A stretch of 64,000 bases of DNA from Rhododendron vialii (GCF_030253575.1 NC_080569.1:6366001-6430000), one strand, 5' to 3'. Positions 11,663 to 23,684 are shown, counted from the first letter of the stretch. Program-made: numbers and translations. The notes: generated from the letters alone by a model not told the origin.

Positions 11663-12445
11663 AAGGCTTGTTTTTGACCGGACCAAGAAGGGTAATAGTC
11701 GAGGTGCGCATAAATTGGTCCAAACACTTCTGACTGTCGAATCAAAAAATTTAAACGAAAAGGTTAACCAATCAAGTCTTGTATCAGCATTATCGGTATC
11801 CAAAGGGATGTATCTATGCAGATGCTGGTTATTATGCTATAGCTTATAACCACGGACAGCTCGAGCTCAATCTGGATTTGTTGAAATATACACAAATATA
11901 TACTAAAACTCAAATGTTCTTGGAAGCGTTCGATGTAGGTAAACGCTACACCATGCATGTGAAACTCAAACGCATTAAATGGCGTACGACACATTTTTAT
12001 CTGAATCTGTGGCCGGATACGCTTGTTGGAAGCATTTTTTAAAAAAAGCTAGCAATATCCTTTTTAGAAGCACCCAGAAAAAAGAAAAAACAGAAGAGAG
12101 AATAAAAGAAATTGAAAAGTCAATGTATGGTGTGCTGATGTATATCGCCGTGGCAAAAAAAAAAGAAATTGAAAAGTCAATGTATGGTGTGCTGATGTAT
12201 ATCGCCGTGGCAAAAAAAAAAAAATGTATGGTGTGCTGGCTGCAGGCCGTGGATTTTTAATAAAAAGTTTTGAGTAATTATAAAATATAACGAGGTTTGA
12301 CATTATATTATGATGTTGCATTCAAGTTTGATGGAGTAGTTTACTTATATAAATTTAGGCCCCGTTCCACTCATTAAAATATGTACTCATTTTTTAAATA
12401 AATTTTTAAAAATAAAAAAATATATTTGAAATAAAGACGATATAT
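11663..12445. repeat. 0.78-kb tandem duplication, unit 1
   Basis: It begins aaggcttgtttttgaccgga and runs directly into unit 2, which begins aaggcctgtttttgaccgga at 12,446. Unit 1 carries an extra internal duplication of about 58 bp (gtcaatgtatggtgtgctga, twice between 12,107 and 12,215). It ends inside a MITE that is complete only after unit 2. The 87-residue frame shared by both units has no recognised domain. Confidence 0.85.
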
Positions 12446-13171
12446 AAGGCCTGTTTTTGACCGGACCAAGAAAGGTAATAGTCGAGGTACGCATAAATTG
12501 GTCCAAACACTTCTGACTGTCGAATCAAAAAATTTAAACGAAAAGGTTAACCAATCAAGTCTTGTAGCAGCATTATCGGTATCCAAAGGGATGTATCTAT
12601 GCAGATGCTGGTTATTATGCTATAGCTTATAACCACGGACAGCTTGAGCTCAATCTGGATTTGTTGAAATATACACAAATATACACTAAAACTCAAATGT
12701 TCTTGGAAGCGTTCGATGTAGGTAAACGCTACACCATGCATGTGAAACTCAAACGCATTAAATGGCGTACGATACATTTTTATTTGAATCTGTGGCCGGA
12801 TACGCTTGTTGGAAGCATTTTTTTAAAAAAGCTAGCAATATCCTTTTTAGAAGCACCCAGAAAAAAGAAAAAACAGAAGAGAGAATAAAAGAAATTGAAA
12901 AGTCAATGTATGGTGTGCTGATGTATATCGCCGTGGCAAAAAAAAAAAAAAAATGTATGGTGTGCTGGCTGCAGGCCGTGGATTTTTAATAAAAAGTTTT
13001 GAGTAATTATAAAATATAACGAGGTTTGACATTATATTATGATGTTGCATTCAAGTTTGATGGAGTAGTTTACTTATATAAATTTAGGCCCCGTTCCACT
13101 CATTAAAATATGTACTCATTTTTTAAATAAATTTTTAAAAATAAAAATATATTTTTGAAATAAAGACGATA
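12446..13171. repeat. 0.78-kb tandem duplication, unit 2
   Basis: Nearly identical to unit 1 apart from a few substitutions, a different poly(A) run near 12,938 and the absence of the 58-bp internal duplication. It continues into the rest of the MITE at 13,087-13,246, so this unit has the ancestral right edge. Confidence 0.85.
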
Positions 13172-13246
13172 TATTGTGAGAGAATGACTTGTCTCATAAA
13201 ACGAGAAATAAATACTTAAAAAAATAGAAATGGAACAGAACATTAG
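13087..13246. mobile_element. AT-rich hairpin MITE
   Basis: Left ggccccgttccactcatt and right aatggaacagaac form imperfect inverted ends, with tgagagaatgacttgtctca near the centre. Only its left half is present at the end of tandem unit 1 (12,359-12,445), which marks a breakpoint of that tandem duplication. Confidence 0.5.
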
Positions 13247-14082
13247 TCTTTATAGTGATTTTTTTTCATCTATTTTATAAATATACAAGTAAACTTACTT
13301 AGTAAAAAAAAAAAAGTAAACTAAATTGTCTGATTGTCCCCTCCCACTTGTTAAAAAACACCTTTTGACCTAAAAAGTGGTTATTTTTTAAAATATTTGG
13401 CTAAAAGTAAAAAAGAAGAAGTTACTTTTCTGATTTCTCTTCCGTTGAGACGAATCATTAGCCCACAAAAGCTTGGTGTAAAACTAACAAATATAGAAAA
13501 AATTTAAATAAGGACAATTTCTAGATTTAAATTAAGTTTAAGAGTTCATAAGAACACAGCCGCATAAAAAACAAGACACACACATGCAGTCAAAGAGCCG
13601 TGTCCGATAAGGAAAACTGCCTCCATTGGGGAATCACTGCTTCCTCTGTTCCAAAAGGATGATAATTTTTGAAATTCGTGTTATTTTTTATCGCTTATAT
13701 CTTTCAATCTGTAATATTTTTTATGAGTTTGAAAATTTTGTATAATAGAACTAATCGAAAACTATTAAACAAGATCCATATTGCATATTTTTTGAAATTC
13801 ATATTGAAAGATATAAGGAATTGAAATTGATACGGATATCAAAAATTAACTTTTAATTTGGGACGGAAGGAGTAATAAATAGACTCAAACTTCTTGACTG
13901 CATTTATTTGTGAATCATGAAAAATTGACAACTTCGGAGCGTTTAGCGGCATTGGAAGATGAATGATGACCAAAAAAAAAACCTCTTCCATGTGGAGAAG
14001 TTTCTCTCTTTATTGTACGAGTAGGCATGTAGCGATAATTTAATTTACTACTACGGGTAGAAGATGAAAGATGACTACCTAA
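13247..14082. other. AT-rich intergenic DNA
   Basis: No gene recognised. The stretch 13,640-13,875 (tgttccaaaaggatgat... gggacggaaggagtaat) has weak inverted ends resembling a Stowaway/Mariner-type MITE, but I could not fix its limits. Confidence 0.35.
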
Positions 14083-14413
14083 GAGCATCTCCAACCCTCA
14101 ACTTTAAATTGGGGCTGCCAATTTTTTTTGAAGGCTGATGTGTCATTTTGGCATTTCCAATTTGATATCAAAATCTCCTCTCCAACTCTTATGTCAAATT
14201 CTATTTATTTGACATCAAATTATCTCTCTCCAACCTTTATGCCAAAATATAAATGGTTATAAATGGTTGTCAAAGTTGGTATGAGAAGGCTTGCTTTCAA
14301 ATCCACGTAGGAATTGGCATCAAAGAAGACTGTTAGGTTGGATTGAATTTTGGTGTCAATTTTTACCGTTAGAATGTTCACGTAGGAATTGACATCTCCC
14401 ATTGAAGATGCTC
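14083..14413. mobile_element. PIF/Harbinger-type MITE
   Basis: The ends gagcatctccaac and ttgaagatgctc are inverted and are flanked by the trinucleotide TAA at 14,080-14,082 and 14,414-14,416, the target size of PIF/Harbinger elements. It is 331 bp, non-coding, and made of repeats such as gacatcaaatt. The first 480 bases of the window appear to belong to a related family. Confidence 0.65.
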
Positions 14414-14416
14414 TAA

Positions 14417-15234
14417 GAAGTAACAGATATGGATATGAACATGTGACATGATACACGAAAAAAATTAGATATATTCTTACATACATAGTAGGATTTCTAC
14501 TCTTGTTTAATAGGAAAATTAACTCTGCAAACACCCAAACTAACGAAATCAAACACTAACTTAGCACAACCACCACACGCAAGGAACACTATTTATACAT
14601 GATTAAGAGATTGTCCATCAAAAATACAAAGCACAAGGCATAAGTAGCAGGCATGACACCATGCCGACGTGCCACACGTTAAGGCTCCGTTCGTTTTGAG
14701 ATTTTGAAAATGAAAATAATAATTGAAGAGAGATATGACAATGCTTAGAATTAAAAACGCTTAAATTTTTACTACAAAGGATTATGTATACCACTTGGGC
14801 TGTTTCATATGTATCTCCGTGGGTGGGTCTTCAGCGTGTTTCTGCCCCGGCATGTCCGACACGGCGTGCACGATAGTGAGATCGAGTGTATTGGAACCAG
14901 CCTAATAGCTTTGAATTAACAAAACCAAAGTCATGATCAGCCCATCAAGTTTGACTGGACAAAGGTACCGTTTGAGTGGACACACTTTGACCCTAAAATT
15001 GCTAGACAGAGAAGAAGATCAATCGAAGATTCAAAGCCTAGAATGGTGGAGAACATATGTAGCTGGAAAGGCGACTAATAACAAGGAGTAAACTCAAAAA
15101 TCGCGAAAACCCAGAAATCACGCACCAGCCCATTTTTTTCATCAGGACATTCAAGTTGATTATAGTACGTACGTTGTAAAAACAACTTACGGCTTTGTTT
15201 GTTTGCTAGTTTCGGGTTATTTTAATTTTAGTAG
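14417..15234. other. intergenic DNA, no gene recognised
   Basis: It contains gttcgttttgagattttgaa near 14,690, a phrase typical of small MITEs in this window, but I see no complete element and no coding sequence. Confidence 0.35.
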
Positions 15235-15434
15235 TGAGTGGAGAGAGAAATAACAACTTTTGAAGATGAAGACAGAAATAAAAAGCTTTTCTCAATTGGA
15301 ACCATCATTACAGTACAATGAAAAGGGTCCCAGCTATTTATACAACTTATACAACCAAGGCTACCACAATTGACTTAATCAATCTCAACAGAAACTTACT
15401 TAGCGTAACAAACTTTCTAACTACTTTCCTAACA
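15235..15434 (-). mobile_element. partial copia 3' LTR
   Basis: On the minus strand the sequence after the copia stop codon reaches tgttaggaaagtag at 15,434, a typical TGTTA LTR start, followed by a clear TATA box (TATAAATA, plus-strand 15,335-15,342). The far end is not a recognisable CA terminus, so the LTR is probably truncated. It belongs with the minus-strand RNase H fragment just upstream. Confidence 0.55.
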
Positions 15435-15507
15435 GAATTAGTGGAGCATTAGTGGAGCAGGGGAATGAGCTGTAACAGATGGCTCATCTATTGACTCAGC
15501 TTGGACC

Positions 15508-16218
15508 TCAGCTTGAGCTGTGTTGAACTGAGTTGGTTATCAGCCTCCCGCAAGTTGATGGGGGCACTTGTGCAACCAACAGCTTGCCGCGAAGCAGAAA
15601 AAAACGATCACTAGTCATAGGTTTAGTAAAAATGTCAGCAACTTGAAAACCAGAGGGCACATGCCTAACTTGCAACTGTTTGTGACTGATCTTTTCTCTG
15701 ACAAAATGGAAGTCCACTTCAACATGTTTGGTACATGTGTGTAACACTGGATTGGTAGCCAAGGATATAGCAGAGACATTGTCACACCAAATAATAGGAG
15801 CTGAAGCAAAACAAGGAACATATAAGTCTTTGAACAGCTGTAAAAGCCACATAACCTCTGTAGCCACATTGGCTAAAGCCTTATACTCTGCTTCGGTAGA
15901 AGAACGAGCAACTGTGGCCTGTTTTTTTGTAGACCACGAGATGAGGTTAGCCCCAAGATAAACACTGTAACCACCAGTAGATCGGCAATCCAGGGCGTCC
16001 CCAGCCCAATCAGCATCAGTGAAAGCAGTAAGAGTACAAGAACTCTTGGTGAAACATAAACCAAGTCTAAGGTACCTTTGATATAGCTGAGAATCCGTTT
16101 GACAGCAGTAAGATGCTTTTCCAGAGGGTAATGCATGTGTTGGCAAACAGAATTTACAGCAAAAGCAATCTCTGGACGTGTGAGGGTGAGATATTGGAGG
16201 GAACCAATATCATGGTCA
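15508..16218 (-). pseudogene. Ty1/copia pol fragment: end of RT, connection and RNase H
   Basis: The longest frame (16,146-15,508) carries typical copia RNase H landmarks: FTDADWAGD, DRRST-like DCRSTGGYSV, STKKQATVARSSTEAEYKAL, WCDNVSA, HTCTKHVEVDFHFVRE and VADIFTKPM. A neighbouring frame (16,136-15,873) contains YPLEKHLTAVKRILSYIKGT, which normally lies directly upstream, so a frameshift separates them near 16,060. The fragment ends at about 16,218, where it abuts integrase sequence in the opposite orientation. Confidence 0.85.
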
Positions 16219-16488
16219 CATTGTGGAAACGACCATTGCTCTTCTTCAACAGGCCAATCTTCCTATTGGTTTTTGGCTTGAAGCCATTACCACAACTGTG
16301 TTCCTAATCAATCGCTTACCTCATTCTTCCCTCAAATTTGATGTTCCTTTTCATAGACTCTATCATGTTGCTCCAGATTATGTAGCACTTAAACCATTTG
16401 GATGTTGTTGCTTTCCTTGGCTCAGGCCTTATTCTTCTAATAAGCTTGAATCTAGGTCAACACCCTGTATTTTCTTAGGCTATTGTGC
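16219..16488 (+). pseudogene. Ty1/copia integrase fragment
   Basis: Plus-strand frame with VETTIALLQQANLP, FWLEAITTTVFLINRLP and PFGCCCFPWLRPY, then IFLGYC: the C-terminal part of copia integrase. It is interrupted at 16,489 by the start of an LTR-like sequence. Together with the RT piece at 18,190-19,045 it is one plus-strand copia copy, head-to-head with the minus-strand fragment to its left. Confidence 0.8.
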
Positions 16489-18165
16489 ATGTCACGACCC
16501 TGACCCGCCCCTTGAGGTCTTAATCATGACAAATGCCAGTGATTTCTCACTAAGGCCAAATCACAAATCAAATATCATCTATGCAAGCGATAATCAAAAG
16601 GGACTAAACATAACAGCGGAAGCAAAAAACGACTTTTATTGATAACGAACCAAAGTCCTACTTAGGTTTTACAAACCCAAAGGTAAACCTCTCAGAGTTG
16701 TGCTTACTTACAAACCCAAAAGCTAGCAAACCATATACAAAGTTAAGTGTCTACAAGCAAAACTTCCTTTCTACAAGTTTCCAACAAAAAAAATATAACA
16801 CGTCCCAAAAGTAAACACGCCACCACACTGCGCTTTGCTTCCTGAAAGGTGGAAAAGAAAATCCATAAGCCGAAGTTCGTGTGAATGATTAATACTTAAC
16901 TCACATGCCTTCCATGGATAATGCAAAATAATTTGATAATATTTCAAAATAAAGAACTCAAAACCATAAGCCAAATATAATGCATATTCCGCTATTCAAA
17001 ATTCAAAAGCTACCGGGCGTCCCTAGTAGTGGATAAGCCAGACGTCTATGTATTATCCCAAAACACACACCAACCTCAAACACCCTTGCTAGCCATTAAG
17101 CCGTCCCCTAGCAAGACCGGACGTTGGGAATGCCATTAAATAGATTCGCAAATATTTCACAAATAGGTCCACCTTTCATTGTTATCCATGGAGTACATAA
17201 TTTATAAAACATGTTCAATTAAGCTTGATAGGGAAAACAAGTTCAAAACTATGTGTTTAGGTATTAAATCACTCACCTCGGCTCTACAAACCACCCGAGC
17301 TTCTTAAAACAATTAGGCAATAAAAACATGATTAGAAAATGCTAAACAAGCCTATTTTTATGAACATAAGGTCTTAAGGTAGACATATGAAGTTAAACAA
17401 CCAATCTCAAGAAATAATTTCAGAATCTGTAATTTTATCAACTTCAACTTAAAATCTGACTTTGCACAGAAATAACTAAGGTACAAACTCCACATACTTT
17501 TTAAGGTTTATGAATCTAGTTTCAAAATCAGAAATCAGATCGCAATTTCATCGCTCGAGCTAAAAAATATGACCGTTTTCCTAACATGCGTCTGTGCAGT
17601 CAGCACAGTCCGAAACTGCAAGCTGCAAGGTCACGAATTTTTACAGAATTCAATACTTTGATTCTGATCCCGAAATTTTTACCATAGATAGAAAACTCAT
17701 AGAGGAACTCTCAGTAAAAATATCATAATTTTTTGAGCTTAGGAACTGCCTCAAAAAAAATCCACAAAATCAGGGCAGATATGAAATTTCTACTCTGCAG
17801 ATTTTCAAAAAATTACCTCTTGTTCTTCCTGCGATTTTCAACTCTTAAACCCATCCAAACTACTTCTAACTCACATCAAAACCTCACTAATCATGCTCAA
17901 CCTCATAGATATAGAAGAGCTACTCCAGGACCATCAATTTCATGCATCAAAACAAGTTTTAAACACTCAATCCAAGGGATTTCAAGTTAGATTCTTAAGT
18001 TTCTTAAGAATTCAACCCTAAAACTCAAATTCTATTTAAATCAAACATTTAAAGCATAAATTCAAACCCTAAGATATGAAATTTAACATACAAATCATGC
18101 AATCAAGTAAAAGAAACATGTATTACCAAGTTAAATCTTCAATTCCAAGCCAAGCCAAGCAAGAT
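16489..18165. mobile_element. LTR-type insertion in copia, right end missing or unclear
   Basis: It begins TGTCACGACCCTGACCCG, the common start of long plant Ty3/gypsy LTRs, immediately after integrase sequence. The overall plan resembles the solo LTR at 25,279-27,928 (agcggaag motif early, catggatta-like text before the end). I do not find a TACA-type right end or target duplication, so the right part seems lost. No coding sequence inside. Confidence 0.5.
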
Positions 18166-18189
18166 TTTTCCCAATTTTTTTCTTTCTCT

Positions 18190-19045
18190 TCTTCTTCCTC
18201 TTTTCCACCAATTTATCTTCATCTCCTCCTTCACCTGTTCTTCCACATGTTGGTCCTTCTTATTCCACTTTGTCCAGTCCTGTTTCCTCTTCTCCTGCTT
18301 CTTCTATTCCTCCCTTGGTTCCTACTCATCTCATGCTTACAAGAGGCAAAAATGGTATTTATGTTCCTAAAATCCCTTTCTCTCTTCTGACTCATACTCC
18401 TCCTGTTACAGAACCTCTTTCTTTTAAAAAAGCAATTACCTTTCCTAAGTGGAGACAGGCTGTGTCTGAAGAATACACTGCTTTTATGTCACAGGGCACT
18501 TGGTCCCTTGTCTCCCCTCCTTCTGATGCTCCAATTATTGGGTGTAAATGGATTTTTAAAATTAAAAGAAATTCTGATGGTTCAGTGGCTAGATACAAAG
18601 CACGGTTAGTGGCTCAAGGTTTTCAGCAAACAGAAGGTATAGATTACACAGAAACATTTAGTCCTGTTGTAAAACAACCTAACGTGAGGGTGGTTCTGAC
18701 TTTGGCTTTTTATGTTGGCTAGTCTATTAGACAATTAAATGTTTCAAATGCTTTCCTTCATGGAACTATTCAAGAACAAGTCTATTTCAGGCAACCTCAG
18801 GGTTATTTTAGTTCTGAGTTTCCTACTTATGTCCGTCACCTTCATGAGGCCCTTTATGGTCTTAAACAGGCCCCACGGGCATTGTATGATATGCTTTCCA
18901 AATGTCTACTGTCTTTTGGTTTTCAGAATAGTCAAGCCGACTCTTCTTTGTTTGTATACCATAAGGACCACGATTTGATCTATATTCTAGTCTATGTTGA
19001 TGACATACTTGTCACTGGCAACAATGGCTCTCTTATTAAGAAATA
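18190..19045 (+). pseudogene. Ty1/copia reverse transcriptase fragment
   Basis: A Ser/Pro-rich linker leads into HLMLTRGKNGI and the RT N-terminus with GCKWIFKIKRNSDGSVARYK, ARLVAQGFQQTEGIDY and ETFSPVVK. A stop at 18,721-18,723 and a frame change follow. The next frames show YGLKQAPRA-like coding (about 18,860) and YVDDILVTG at about 18,990-19,020, the catalytic box. It breaks off at 19,045 in unrelated A-rich sequence. Confidence 0.85.
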
Positions 19046-19503
19046 AAGTAATAATTAAAAAGAGGGGTAATGAATAGAGAGAAATGAAAGTAATAATTGG
19101 AGAAATAAGGTACTGATTGGAGAGAGTAATATGATAATTAATAATTAGAAAATAAAACTAAAACAAAGTTAAAATGCGAAATGAACATATTCTTTGTTTA
19201 CCCACTTAGATTTGGTACCCCGAAGTGTTTGTCCCCCATAAGGTTACATGTTCAAATCTCATGGAAGCCAAACGTATCAAACATTGGAGCTACTATAGAG
19301 TTTGTCCGGTTATTAACTCCACGGCTCCAAAATTAGTTGAGATGCGTGCAAGCTGACCTGAACATCAGGATACTAACACAGTTCGTTATGTATTGTTCAC
19401 AGTTACAGGGAGCAGGTGATGAGAATGAAATTTCATCTCATGTCCTTCATAGTCCCATGCTCCCATCTTGTTGTTTTCACTTGTTGTCCATTTTTCTCTT
19501 TTA
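19046..19503. other. AT-rich intergenic DNA
   Basis: No gene. The repeated phrase gtaatgaatagagag at about 19,067 returns at 19,544 within the next MITE, so part of this may be a diverged copy of that element. Confidence 0.4.
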
Positions 19504-19621
19504 GGCCTTGTTCGTTTGGAGGTTTTGATGGAGGTTTTTAAAAGTAATGAATAGAGAGATAGATAGAGAAAATTTATTGAAAACTATGCGCAGTAATTTT
19601 GAGTCCCAAACGAGCAAGGTC
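19504..19621. mobile_element. short MITE
   Basis: Inverted ends ggccttgttcgtttgg and ccaaacgagcaaggtc enclose 118 bp with no coding potential. The target duplication is unclear. Confidence 0.6.
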
Positions 19622-19924
19622 AAATTTATGTCCTCTCTTTCTTCGTATGGAAAACAGATTCAGAATAAATGGGGACCGCTTGGAGATGCTTGAGGTCAGT
19701 TTGGAAGGTTGGAGGCTCGAATTGGCGTTCGATTGAGCGGAGGCCCAAACCCACTTTGGTTTCTCTCTCTAGAACTCGATGGATGGAGCTTACAGCTTTC
19801 TCTCTCCTTCCTCTCTTCTCCACTGATTGCAGTGGTTGTGGTCTGTTTTTGGAGCTTGGGGGTGGGTATTTATATGAGGGAAGAGGAGTGGAGGCCAAGC
19901 AAAAATAGGAGAGAGAGAAATTGG

Positions 19925-19926
<2 letters not shown>

Positions 19927-19965
<39 letters not shown>
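19927..19965. repeat. (GA)n microsatellite
   Basis: About 19 uninterrupted ag/ga units. They lie inside a GC-richer stretch (19,660-20,090) that looks like the 5' region of an expressed gene, but no protein is recognised there. Confidence 0.9.
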
Positions 19966-19970
<5 letters not shown>

Positions 19971-21491
19971 GAGACGGGAGAAGGAGGTGGTCTTGGTCTA
20001 CATAGGTGGCTGCATGGGGGAGACCAGTGGGAGGAGTGGCGGCCAAGTTTGTGTGGGGAGGAAGAAAGTGGCGTGAAGAGAGAGAGAGTACAAACTCACA
20101 ATAACTACATAACAAAGTTTAGTTTACAACATCCAAAATCTATATAAGTACATAACAAGGAATGGTGTTCACTACGTCAGGAGACACAATGGTGTTCAGG
20201 TTGTTGTAGTGGATACTTGTTCCCCTGCTTTTGTTCACTTAGTTGAATCTTTTGTTTTTTCTTTTCCTTTTTACGAGTGGGTTTCTCGTCATCTCCCTTG
20301 TCTGCCTTTGAGTCTTGAATTGGTATATGATTGTCTCAATTCTTACGTGCCAACCTAATTGAAATATTTGAGGTGGATTGTGATATCGTTAGCCTGTCGT
20401 TTAAATATTTGTTTCGCTTTAGTCTTTGCAATACTTATTCAAAGATTGATAAAATTATCTTTGCCATTTAAAAAAAAAAAAAGTACATACCAAAATTTAG
20501 TTACTCTTAGCTTTGACGCTTACTTGACATCTTCTAGGATCTCTCTCTCTCTCTCTCTTCACGCTTACTTGACAAAGTTTAGTTACTCTTGAATTTAATT
20601 ATTTCCAATTAAGCACATTCTTGTTGAGTTCTTTGGATCCTTGAATTCCTGTGGTGGTTATATTTTCCATGTTTTGTGCAAACAAATGTCATCTGCAATG
20701 GTTGCAAGAGTCCTCTTTCTCAGAAGTGAAAGGGTATTAAATATCTCTATGTGTGGAAGGAAAGCCGTGGTTAATTTTATGTATATATATATAAATCTTC
20801 TTGAACATGCTCTGATGATTTTTCTAGTCGTGCAAAACCCTTTAACATGAAATGATACGAGCTAATAGAACACATTATTGCTTTGTAGAAAGTTCGTTAT
20901 CTTCCCTTTTTTTTTCATGTTCTAAATGAGAAAGTAGTGACGTTTTTCCTTGCTATATATCTTCGTCTGAGGCCTGTGATGAATTTGAACATTTGCCGAC
21001 ATCGTCTGATTGTTCATGACGGAGAATTTGGAACTGTACGTTCTGAGGCCACTTGAGTAATTCATTCTCTCATGTTTAAATTGAGCACTAGTGTGCCACA
21101 TGGTTTTGCTCAGAATTTGTCTTGAATATCAACAGAATCGTATTTTGAAAATAGATGAAACAATATGTAACTTCGGGGAAACTTGTCCCAATAGTCGAGC
21201 GTGAAGTCTAGGGTTCGATTCTTATAGATATGAGGTTAACCCTTGTAGTAATCTAACAAATACTAATAATATGACATCCTATCGTCTGGCAAAACAAAAC
21301 AAAAAATACTTACCTCTGTATGTCCATCTCAAATCGCTAGGTTTTTTTTCAACATTCGTGTCACTCAAACAGTTATCTATATATCACAATTTCTAACGTT
21401 CTCCACGATTTCAAATTTTGTTTAAATAAAAAAAATACAGCTAATTTTTTGAAAGGTCCCAAATTAAAAAAATAACTTTTTTGTGTATTCG
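19966..21491. other. intergenic DNA, no gene recognised
   Basis: It has a CT microsatellite at 20,539-20,560 and duplicated short phrases (cgcttacttgac, twice). I looked here for exons 3 to 5 of the response regulator, which copy B lacks, and found none. Confidence 0.5.
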
Positions 21492-22075
21492 TGTATATAC
21501 ACGAAAAAATGGGTGCTTGATCCAACCACCATACACACATCGGATGTCGTTGATTCCCGCGACGACCCCCTCGGTTTTTTTTTATAGAATTTTTGGACGG
21601 CTCGGATCGGCCGTCCGGTGGCCGTAGACGGCCCGGCGGTGGCCGTCGGTACGATTTCGGTGGGTTTTGATCGGTCCTCATAGGATTTCTAGCTGAAATA
21701 AATGACTGGATTGACCGCACTACATGTGTAGTACAGGGGGTGCACTACAGCACCCGGGTCAAAGTTTAGGTAGCAGCAAGGTAGCAGGCTAACAGCCAGA
21801 GAGTTCGCGGCCACCCCATATAATTGGAACTCCAAACCTCTCTAGAAGGCAAGGGTACTACAAAACGTGCTAAAAGCCATAGCTTGTACTCACTGGCGCA
21901 ATGAATGAATTTATGGAATCTTATCTCTATCCAAAAGCTTAATCTTGTTTTCCCTATCTCCCTACCAAAAAGATGGAAACCCAACACTTTTCCTTTTGGT
22001 TTTTGGTTTTCCTTACTCGCCCTAAAAATTCTTGGTCCAAACACAATTAGAGTACAAGTTTGATGGACGACTTAC

Positions 22076-22561
22076 CCTGTTATTGATGGTATGTTGTCCG
22101 TCTCCTAGGCCCAATAATTCCATTGCTCTTTGCCCGTTCTCTGCGGTGGTCACTGCATTAACCAACCAACTTTCATCAGCCGCCAAATTAAACATATTTT
22201 CGAATTGCTTTTTTTTGTTGTTGTCATAATCGGATGTTTGGATTAACTTGTGCGCACTTTGATTAATTCTGGATCCCGAACCCTCCATTAGTCCCAAAAT
22301 TTGCTATCTTTTTGAGCCATTTGAATACGTGAACTCACGGAGAACAAATACTTGAAAACAAAGAGGTACGGAAGGAAAGAATTATGGGAACAAGTAGAAA
22401 GAATACTAGATTAGTAAATTACCTTTACAGGCAGAGTTCGTGAGTAGCCTTTCAATGAGTTTTCTATCCACTAAACTGTCATCAACAGCTAAAACATGTG
22501 GCCTCTCCTCATTATCAACCACAGCACCCTTGATCGACGTCGGCGGCGACGAACACGCCAT
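22076..22561 (-). pseudogene. 5'-partial copy of the type-A response regulator (exons 1 and 2)
   Basis: Exon 1 (22,561-22,423) and exon 2 (22,152-22,076) are open, correctly spliced in model and almost identical to copy A; one silent change is visible near the end of exon 1. Exons 3 to 5 are absent: the duplicated block stops at the foldback arm near 21,492. Any product would have the N-terminal receiver half with the acidic pair but lack the phospho-acceptor aspartate and the conserved lysine, so it cannot act as a normal response regulator. The upstream region with the TATA-like box is retained, so transcription is possible. A non-coding or silencing role is speculation. Confidence 0.9.
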
Positions 22562-22780
22562 TTTCTCCTTCTCAAAAGCAGAAGAGAAGAAGCTGTCGAT
22601 CGAAAGAAAACAAGACGCAAAACGAAGAGCAAAAGAAACGTTTATTTTAGTTTTAAGGAACAGAGGAAACGCATGTGTGTGGCCGCGTGGGTGTAATGTT
22701 TATGTAATGTATATATTATCTCTGTCTCGTTTATGTGTGTGCAGAGAGAGGTTAGCGTGAGGAAAGAGATAGAAGTAATC
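22562..22780 (-). promoter_or_regulatory. putative core promoter of the partial response-regulator copy (copy B)
   Basis: This is the same TATA-like run (about 22,709-22,716 on the minus strand) and leader as in copy A, essentially unchanged. Confidence 0.4.
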
Positions 22781-23181
22781 GCTATCAGAATCTGCGTCAC
22801 AGATATTTCGAGATCTTTATAGGTCACCGGGATACGGCAGCAGATGCAGCAGACTTGGGGGGGGGGCTTCTTTCTCTTCTTTCTCGCTCTGTATCGATTC
22901 GTCTTCCTGATCCTTTCCCCTTCCAATGTTTATTTGCAGAATCGGATCACTATTTCAGAGATCCTATAGGTACAGCTCACTGCTGAATCCCCCACTAGGG
23001 ATGAAAAAAATAACCCCAAAACCGAACCAACCAACCGACCGAATTAAACAATTTTTTTATAAATTCGGTCGGTTTTATGATTAAGTCGGTTTGGTTCGGC
23101 TTCAAATTTTGGAAAAAATTTAGAATCGATTCGGTCTCGGTTAATGAATGTGGCAGGCCGAACCGATTGTTTAAAATTTAG

Positions 23182-23472
23182 AATCGGTTTGGTTAGGTTT
23201 CAGTATTATTTTTCATTTATCCTATTAAAATGACCGGAGTCACTCAAATTGTTTAAAATTTCTTTGTTTAAAATTTATAATCGGTTTGGTTCGGTTTCAG
23301 TATTATTTTTCATTTATCCTATTAAAATGATCGGAGTCACTCAAATTGTTTAAAATTTCTTTGTTTAAAATTTAGAATCGGTTTGGTTCGGTTTCAGTAT
23401 TATTTTTCATTTATCCTATTAAAATGATCGGAGTCACTCAAATTGTTTAAAATTTCTTTTTTAAGGATTTTT
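23182..23472. repeat. 97-bp tandem repeat, three copies (copy B)
   Basis: Units start at 23,182, 23,279 and 23,376, matching the array at 6048-6338 of copy A. Confidence 0.8.
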
Positions 23473-23492
23473 ATAAAAAATCAATTGAATAT

Positions 23493-23684
23493 GGAAATTG
23501 ACTTCTACACTCTCCTTTTTATTATATACACTACTTTTTTGTTTTTATTTGGTGTGAATTTACTCTATTGCCCCTTAATGTGTAAAAAAATAAACTTATG
23601 GAATGGTAAAAAGGTAAATTCACATGAATAAGGAAAAGAAAAGGTAATGTATATGGTAAAAAAAGAATGTAGAAGTCAATTCCC
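23493..23684. mobile_element. MITE with inverted repeats (copy B)
   Basis: Same 192-bp element and position as 6359-6550 in copy A, so it predates the duplication. Confidence 0.65.

Noticed and set aside
11779..12042. 87-residue frame repeated in both tandem units
   Set aside because: No recognised domain, different C-terminal ends in the two units, AT-driven composition; duplication alone explains its recurrence.
22076..22561. Second functional response-regulator gene
   Set aside because: Exons 3-5 with the phospho-acceptor and conserved lysine are missing, and no such exons are found between 19,000 and 21,490.
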